The notes under the pieces: generated by a model | The model's database searches: none | Told to the model about the DNA's origin: nothing | Seen by the model: the letters and a program-made list of their open reading frames with translations, nothing else | NCBI GenBank assembly: GCA_003116875.1 | Contig: BCKT01000008.1 | Coordinates: 766,322-830,321 of the forward strand | Source: Takashimella koratensis | Taxonomy: Eukaryota > Basidiomycota > Tremellomycetes > Trichosporonales > Tetragoniomycetaceae | Length of the DNA stretch: 64,000 nucleotides | Direction of reading: 5' to 3' | Program-made: the position numbers and the translations under genes | Shown: positions 57,622 to 64,000 of the stretch, one piece after another | Layout of the letters: each line of letters opens with the position of its first letter | How positions within the stretch are numbered: the first letter of the stretch is position 1

Positions 57622-60600
57622 TTAGTACGGGATACCGCTGCGGATACTGTCAGCTTCTTCCCTCAGACCCAACTGCTGCCATGACTCACTTTTGCAACCT
57701 CTGGAATTCGTCGTACACGTTACTCCTCCTATTCTCATGCGCGTTCCTAATCACACTCATCATATACTCTGCAGCCTGCCTCTCATCCAACCCGAGTCTA
57801 AACCTTTGTTTCAAACGCTTGATAGTCGGTTCACCCTTGAAACTCGGGAGCCCGGTACCTAACATTACGTGGACGGTATCGCAAAGCTGTTCGGCGTGAG
57901 GTCGGATAGCGAGGAATGCCTTGACCACGAGTTCAGTGAAGAGTTTGTAACCACGAGAGTCTTTCCCGCCCATAAGGACGACCATCTCGTGCGTGAATTT
58001 GAAACTGTTGGGCTCGAACTTGACACCGCCGGGACGTGAGGGGATGTCAGCATAGTGTATAGAAATGGCAATCAGAGGGGTAATGTGAAGATGGGGAGAG
58101 AGTTGAAGACTCATCTATGTCAAAGAGGAAACCAAAGTCTGCGAGAGTACACATAAGTATAACCATCCCATCCAAGCCTGTTCAACCTAGCCAAACTCAC
58201 CGACATGGACGATATGTCCCTCGCCACCAATCATAATGTTGCCGTTGTGCCTATCCTTGATCTGCAAGATATAACACGCGACCGAGTAAGCGGCCATTGA
58301 TTGAACAAAGTTGAGTCGAGCTTTTTGGAATTCGGGTCCTTCGTGGTCGCCAAACTTGTCGGTGAAGTAGGTGATCAAGTCGGGAACTCCCGATCGACCC
58401 ATTTCGTCACGCGAAGTGGCGTTAGGGACGACGTCGATGACACCGCACTATGAGATAAGACGTCAGCTCGTTTTACCCTCAGGTACAGCAGGAAAACTAG
58501 GAGCTGATAGGACGAGTGGGACAATGATGTGCCAGACAGTTCGAGTCGGAGACTTACTCCAGGGGCAGTGGCCGTCACGCGGTAAGGGAAGAGGTACAGC
58601 GGGAGACCGATCTGGTCAAAACAGTTCTTCATCATCGCGATTGCCTGAAGCGCAAGCACATCTTGCCTGCAATCGTCCCCAACCTTGAAAATGGCCGACT
58701 GCCATACCTCGTGCGATTTCTTCACCAAATCCGCCTCGTCTGCAATCTCGATATTCGCGTCGGTAGGCATATCAATCTTCTCCTTCTTAACCTTGAACGT
58801 CGCCATGAACGGCGCCTTGGCATGACTCTGCAGCGGCCGACCAGACTTGCGGTCAAGGTCCACGACGACACCATCGGGATTGGAGGGAAGGTAGACTCCG
58901 ACTGAAAGTTCAATCTTGGCCATTTCTTCGTCAATTTTCTCTTTCTTCTCCGGTTTAGATTTCTTGATGTAGGGTTTGAGTTTGCCAGAGATAGAGGTGA
59001 CAGCGTTGAAGAAGGTGAACTCTTTGTCGTAAAATGATTTGGCCTTGGGGTCGAGCGCGGCGATGATCATGTCAATCATTCGGTCCAGCATGGGTTTCAT
59101 CGAATCAGGTTCGCCCTGGGAGAAGCGAAACAGAGTCAGCTGGTCAATCCTTCGGTAGCAATGAGACTCCTTCGCCTAGGAGTGGTACAACCTTTGGTCA
59201 AGGCCAAACTTACCGACTCCTCGTCCTTGAACATGTTGGCCTTCATATTCCAGATGATCTGATGACAGAACAGCTGCGAGATCTTGGATGTCTCGAAAAT
59301 GAACCTCTCGACGTAACCTGAGCCCATCAGTTACGACCTGCAATCGTCTCTCTGTCTATCGCTCTCAAACACGTACCCAGAGCGTCAAAGCGGAGTGCCT
59401 GGACAACTTGAGGCACAAAGAAGAAAGTCAAGTTGACAGGGTGGTGTTCGAGAACGCGCATCGCGTACTGCAAAATGAGCGGGTGGTTGCCGTATCGCGG
59501 CTGGAAGTACTTGAGAGCCGTGATTGGTGGGACCGCATCCCAGATGAGTAGCCACTAAGAGGTGTACGTGGTCAGTCATCGTCATTCTTTTTGATTTGGA
59601 CCAGTCGATTTGCCCTACCTTGAGGGCGGCGTAGGCGTCTCGGTCAAGGCGCTCGCCGAGGAGGAAGTTGAGCGCCTCGGGGACACCCAGCGCAGCTCGT
59701 GGGTCGTTACGGACCAAACGGGTCAACTCGACTTGAGCGGCATTGTTCTTGAATCGCTCGCCCATGTGAACGGCGAGGGCCGGTGAAATCTTCCACGCCT
59801 TGCGAATAAGACCAGTCCATTCGTCCTAAAAGATGTTCATCAGCAACATTATCCAGATAGCAGAAGCTCAGCTTACAGTCTGGATGGACTTTTCGAGTCC
59901 ACCGCGGTGGTGGAAGCTGCGATTGTGTTCGTTGGTCGGGTTGTTCCAGACATTGAGGCGGTTGATCTCATTGTCTGCGAGAAGCTGGAGGATTTTTACG
60001 CGGTCTTTGTGCTGCGAGCTGTAGTCCTGGAGCGAGGTGTACCCTGTGAGTCGAGAAATAGGATCAGTATACGTCAGCAACTTGTCGTCACGTGGTAAGC
60101 TGGTCTTGAGAAACATCATCAACCAGATGGACGCACCTCGGATGCTCCATGTCGGCGACTTGTGGTTCATCGACGACGTCCAATGATCACATCGAACCTG
60201 ATCCGTCTTGATCGCCGTCATAAACTCTTGGAGAAGCTTGATATCCGCTCCGATCTGGTGACTGTCACATCCAAACGACCATTGTGGGCGGACGGCAAAC
60301 CACGCAAAGGCAGTGTCGTAAAGCAGGTCGCGGAAACGGATCTCGAGAAGGGCTTCCATCTTGCTGCTCCCGAGGATCTGGAGGCCGAAGAGGAGTAGCG
60401 AGAAGCGAATCTCACGCGCGAGCGAGTGTGTGCTGCACGAAGATCAACATCAATACGTGTGTGTATGAAGCCATAATGGTAAAAGGGAATAGCTGTACTA
60501 ACCTCATCTTCTTGTGAGCGGCAAAAGTGCGCATCGTGAGGCGGATGAGCATGACCATGATCCCCGGCTCGCGGTACTTGACTGACTGAAACTCGGTCTG

Positions 60601-61571
60601 CAAAAGCTGGAGGAGCAAGAAGTGCGGGTGAATCAGGCGTCGTACTTTGGCCGTCTCGATTTCGGCCGTCTGCAGCTCGCTCGCGGCGTATTCGATCGGC
60701 GACTCGAACGGATCTTTGTAGCTACGGAAGGTGTCAGTATGTATCGACGCGTAGGTGTAACGACAGGTTGTGAGTGAGTATACGTTGCTTTCATATGGGG
60801 AGCCACAGTGAGCCAAGCGGAACTCACTTCATGCTATTGTTGAACATGCCCTTGCCCTGACGGATAGTCGCGAGCCAGCCAGAAGAGATCTCGCCCATGA
60901 GCGTAACCTCGGCCTCGGGGCGCTGCCGGATGAGCAAGGTCCAAGAGTCGACGCCTGCGGCGATTGCGAGCGGCGTGAATGCGGCCATGGGAATATCCAC
61001 AAGCGAGTGGAGGATATCGCTGTCGAGCTGTACATTGAATAAGGTTAGTCAACTGTAAACCAGAGATAACAGTATGTATATGGATGGGTGGAGGTGTGGG
61101 CATGTGGAAGGGACAAAGGACTCTGACGCACCTTGGGCGAAGCAATGAGCACGCTCACGGCGCGCAACAGGAGCGACCTGATCTCGGCAACAGGTAGTGT
61201 ATTTGTCCTTTTACGGAAATTAGAAGCAGTCTCTGCCATCTGAACCTTAAGCGCGGCGGTGGTCGATGCCGAAGCCGACGACGAAGGTTCAGCCTGGTGG
61301 CTCGCATCGCCGTTGGACTGCGCTGCGGTTGCAGTGGTGGTTGTGGGCTCGGGCTTGTCTTGAGTGGAGATGGAAGAGGCGGAGATGGATTTGGAGAGCG
61401 AAGAAAGGGCGCTCGCTATCTGGCTGTGGATGGGACCGTCGAGACTGGGTAAGGAAAAAGTGTCAGTAGGCCACGAGGTGGGAAAGAAGTGACTGTCGAT
61501 AAGGCTGGGAGGGAGGAGCGGGTGAGACTGGCGATAGGGAGGGGGAAGGGAAGAGTGACGTACTAGTCCAT
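57622..61571 (-). CDS. STT4: Phosphatidylinositol 4-kinase III alpha (STT4), short form
   Basis: Fourteen exons (minus): 61571-61564, 61444-61132, 61027-60828, 60721-60503, 60432-60137, 60043-59877, 59825-59619, 59554-59377, 59317-59214, 59115-58558, 58447-58201, 58138-58115, 58035-57690, 57637-57622. Total 960 aa. It starts MDYLDGPIHSQIASALSS. Middle marks: 'FRKRTNTLPVAEIRSLLLRA', 'WLATIRQGKGMF', 'WFAVRPQWSFG'. PIK accessory helices: 'DEWTGLIRKAW', 'YGNHPLILQYAMRVLE'. Kinase: 'KVGDDCRQDVLALQAI', 'CGVIDVVPNATSRDEMGR', 'IKDRHNGNIMI', 'DFGFLFDIGPGGVKFEP', and the ending 'LQNGIPY'. STT4 makes plasma-membrane PI4P that feeds PI(4,5)P2 and PKC signalling. Relatives are about 1,900-2,100 aa, so the N-terminal solenoid is largely missing, and the next gene starts 382 bp upstream. 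The intron 58114-58036 has AT-AC ends. The first exon is 8 nt. Confidence 0.93.
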
Positions 61572-61953
61572 CGTGACGACGGGGAGGTGTGTGTAGGTGG
61601 ACTCTGGTTGCCTGGTGGATATGAAGAATGGGGAACAGAGAACAGAGGAGAGGATGGAGAGATGGAGAGAGGTACCGACGCCGACGCCGAGGATGGAGCA
61701 AGAACAAGGCGTCATGTCGAATTAGGTTTGGGCAGGGGGTCCATTAGGTCTCTGGCGGTCGTTTGTAATCAAGCATGACCGGAAGGGTAATGCCCAACTC
61801 TAATTGCGATTGCGTCTCAGTCTGCGGAGATACGGAATTGGCTTAACCCTGTCTGTCCACTGGTAACATCTACCTGGAACTTTTGTCAACACGCTTCACC
61901 TCCATCGCCACCCACCCAACCACCCATTCACCCACCCACCTCGTCCCGTCACG
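61572..61953. promoter_or_regulatory. Divergent promoter STT4 / RBM18-like
   Basis: 382 bp between start codons. The RBM18 side is C/A-rich with CACCCA repeats (61909-61940). No TATA box. Confidence 0.45.
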
Positions 61954-63081
61954 ATGCAGGCCTTTGCCGGGCCTTCATCTGCCTCTTCCTCGTCCTCCTC
62001 CTCCGCGGCGCAGAGACACGACCGCCTCTTTATAGGTAACCTCGCTCCCACCGTCGACGAGTACGCCCTCATTCAGATCTTCTCCAAGTTTGGGAAAATC
62101 ACAAAGCTCGATTTCATGTTTCATAAGACTGGACCGATGAAGGGGAAACCAAGGGGTTATGCGTTTGTCGAGTACTCCAACAAAGATGTGAGTCGCCTTG
62201 GCCTTGTCTATCCTCAGGCTGGGGGTGGGAATGAAAGCCTACGGGGTGATGCAGGAGGGTCAGAAGGAATCGGTTGGGCAGAGATGGGTTGAGCTAAATC
62301 TCGTCCGCTACTTCTTCTCCGCGGCTATTCGCAAGGACGCTCTTAAAGCGCTAGTCAAGCTCAACGATCGACTTCTCCGTGGGCGTAAACTCGTCGTCAC
62401 TTTGGCCAACGCGGTATGTTCCTCTTTCTCGCTCTACTCTTCTTGAGCCATGGTCATTGTCCAGCTCTCACTGACGCATTTGAAGGCTCCTCCCACAGAT
62501 GATGGAGGCCAGTGGAGGCATCGGAAAGCTGGAGAGGCGGTCAAGCCTACCACTCTGTCACTGCTCAAGAGTCAACGCAAGCCAGGCGGGTAAGTTCATT
62601 TCATCTCAATATCGAAGCTCTTCTTCTTCCGAGTTTCCCTCTCGTTCCTGCTCTCGCTGACCCCGACAGAGCCGACGCCCAGATCGCAGCGATGGAAGCC
62701 AAATTGGCTGCGATGCAGAACCGACCAGGTCGATCAGCTATGCCCGACCCCAGCACGAGCGCCGCCGGCCTGTCTCGGACCGAGCACGAGGGTATCCTGG
62801 AAGGCGATACAAATACCGCACTGGGTCGAGAAGCGGGTGAACAGGCTGCCGACGAGCTGGAGAAAGAAATGCAGAGGGAGTTGGAAGACGCGGCGGAACT
62901 TGAAGAAGTGGGTGGGGGTAGCGAGAATGTAGCGGAGAAGCAGGAGAGCGAGGTGCAAACGACAGAGAAGGCAAGTGGAGAGGATATCGAGGAAGAGGAA
63001 GTTGGTAGAAAACGGCAAAAAGTCAATGACGAAGTACATCGGCGTGGATTGGCTGGATTGCCCAAGAAACCTGTATTCTAA
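61954..63081 (+). CDS. RBM18-like RNA-binding protein
   Basis: Exons 61954-62187, 62336-62413, 62486-62589, 62670-63081. Total 275 aa. One RRM (about 23-105): RNP2 'RLFIGNL', RNP1-like 'KPRGYAFVEY', with 'FSKFGKITKLDFMFHKTG' between them. The 'DFMFHKTGPMKGKPRGY' segment is the RBM18 pattern. After the RRM come a 'TLSLLKSQRKPGGADAQIAAMEAKLAAM' helical region (conserved I-x3-E-x-KL motif), then an acidic Glu-rich tail and a basic NLS-like 'GRKRQK'. RBM18 is little studied, and nuclear RNA binding is inferred from the domain. The exon 2 acceptor (CGCAAG) is weak but required by frame. Confidence 0.83.
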
Positions 63082-63247
63082 GAGACTCTGTCTCTCAATC
63101 CCCAACTATCGTCGTCGTGCTCGACACTGTCACGTACACTAGTGCATCACGACTTTCGCATGCACATTGCTTTCCATCTTCTACTTTATCTCGTACATGA
63201 TCTCACTACTAACACCAAAACACTAACCAGTTGGTCTTGTGCGCTGT
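63082..63247. other. Convergent spacer RBM18 / CutC
   Basis: 166 bp, no feature. Confidence 0.4.
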
Positions 63248-64000
63248 CTAAGCCTTCTCCCACTCATCTAACAACTTACTAATCGCCGCAAGTTTGGTCG
63301 TATCCAACTTCCACTCTGCCGCTCCAAACCCCATCTCCACGCCCCTTGCCACTGCGCTCCCGGGACTGTCGTATGGGACGGCCGCAGAGGAAGAGAGGTG
63401 GAACTCGGGGAAACCAGGTAAGAGGGGTCGGAGTTGGGCGAGGGCAGCGGAGGAGATGCCGGATCCGATGAGGATAGAGAGGTGAGGGTAAGGGGTTGAA
63501 GCGGAGAAGAGGGAACGGAGGAGGGATGCACCACGGATAGCGGTGGGCGCTTGGCCGCTGGGCAGAGAGTTGAGCCTACTGGAAAAGGAAACAAGCGGAA
63601 AGCAGTGAAAAGAAGAGGGAGAGGAGGGGAAGAAGATACTTACCTAGTGAGGATGCGTGTGATTGATGGTATAGTCGAGATGTCTACGAGAGCTGGGACA
63701 AGGGCTGTCAGATGACCGACAGTATAATCACATCAAGGGCTCACCTTTCCGCCAGTCATTCGCTACATCAAAGGCTCTGTGGAAAGTGACTGCTCTGCAT
63801 CAGTAACCCCACTCTTCCTATTCCTCTCGGACTCCCTTGTACTTCTCATTTGATCACTCTCCCCACATGCGCTTGGACACTTCGCTCACCTGGTTTCCCA
63901 CCGACAGCACCGACAAGCGCGATCATCGCCTCCAAATCTACATCCCCGTTCGGCGTCAGACACCCAAAAACGAACCCGTCCGCACCCGCTTCGCCGAGCG
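63248..64000 (-). CDS. CutC-family protein, N-terminus cut by window end
   Basis: Exons (minus, partial): >64000-63890, 63789-63745, 63692-63644, 63578-63248. Readable part about 178 aa. Landmarks: 'GEAGADGFVFGCLTPNGDVD' region, 'KPVTFHRAFDVANDW' (the V-T-F-H-R-A-F-D CutC signature), 'ITRILTSRLNS' and 'HLSILIGSGISSAALAQL'. The family folds as a TIM barrel. It is named for copper homeostasis in bacteria, although a direct copper role is disputed. The usual 'T-S-G' after R-I-L-T is here T-S-R, with the split codon at an intron. The fragment ends with DEWEKA. Confidence 0.88.

Overview
The window is a gene-dense nuclear segment of a filamentous or yeast-like basidiomycete. Almost every gene is cut by many short introns (mostly 45-90 nt). 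These carry GTRAGT-type donors, a CTGAC/CTAAC branch site and a nearby AG. Coding DNA is GC-rich with Ser/Pro/Gly-rich disordered regions. Products include complex I subunit B12, urate oxidase, a cell-wall-integrity MAP kinase, a TRP/ML-like channel and Tel2. The short introns and CTGAC branch sites would suit Agaricomycotina such as Tremellomycetes, but the species is not decided by the sequence. I see no prokaryotic, viral, transposon, tRNA, rRNA or CRISPR feature.

Layout, left to right. 0-10 kb: the TEL2 gene (cut by the window start), a membrane-anchored coiled-coil protein, the small complex I subunit NDUFB3, and a DUF1399-type protein. 10-17.5 kb: a gene-poor stretch with a poly-G/N assembly scar, followed by a tandem array of three intronless, mutually related orphan genes (P1-P3). 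18-24 kb: chaperonin CCT6 with 11 exons, an RS/RD-rich nuclear protein, and the Golgi membrane protein SFT2 with 9 exons. 24.4-29.8 kb: a tandem array of four paralogues (A-D) with identical six-exon layouts. They are sequon-rich proteins with a C-terminal hydrophobic tail and no visible signal peptide, each behind its own TATA box. 30-46 kb: a G-patch protein, a poorly resolved small gene, a DENND6-type Rab-GEF, a TRP/ML-like channel, a possible micro-gene and urate oxidase. 46-64 kb: a PMP3/SNA-like membrane protein, the Slt2/Mpk1-type MAP kinase, the Fe-S co-chaperone HSC20 with a Cys4 motif, TIM17, RPB8, the phosphatidylinositol 4-kinase STT4, an RBM18-like RNA-binding protein, and a CutC-family protein cut by the window end.

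Most genes are unrelated housekeeping neighbours and nothing suggests a metabolic cluster. Membrane traffic and organelle biogenesis recur (SFT2, DENND6, STT4, TIM17, HSC20, NDUFB3). The unusual content is the two private gene arrays (12.7-17 kb and 24.5-29.8 kb), a probable AT-AC intron inside the STT4 activation loop, two GC-AG introns, several exons below 25 nt, and an STT4 about half the usual length. All exon models below were read by eye from splice consensus and reading-frame continuity. Every multi-exon CDS quoted as complete sums to a whole number of codons.
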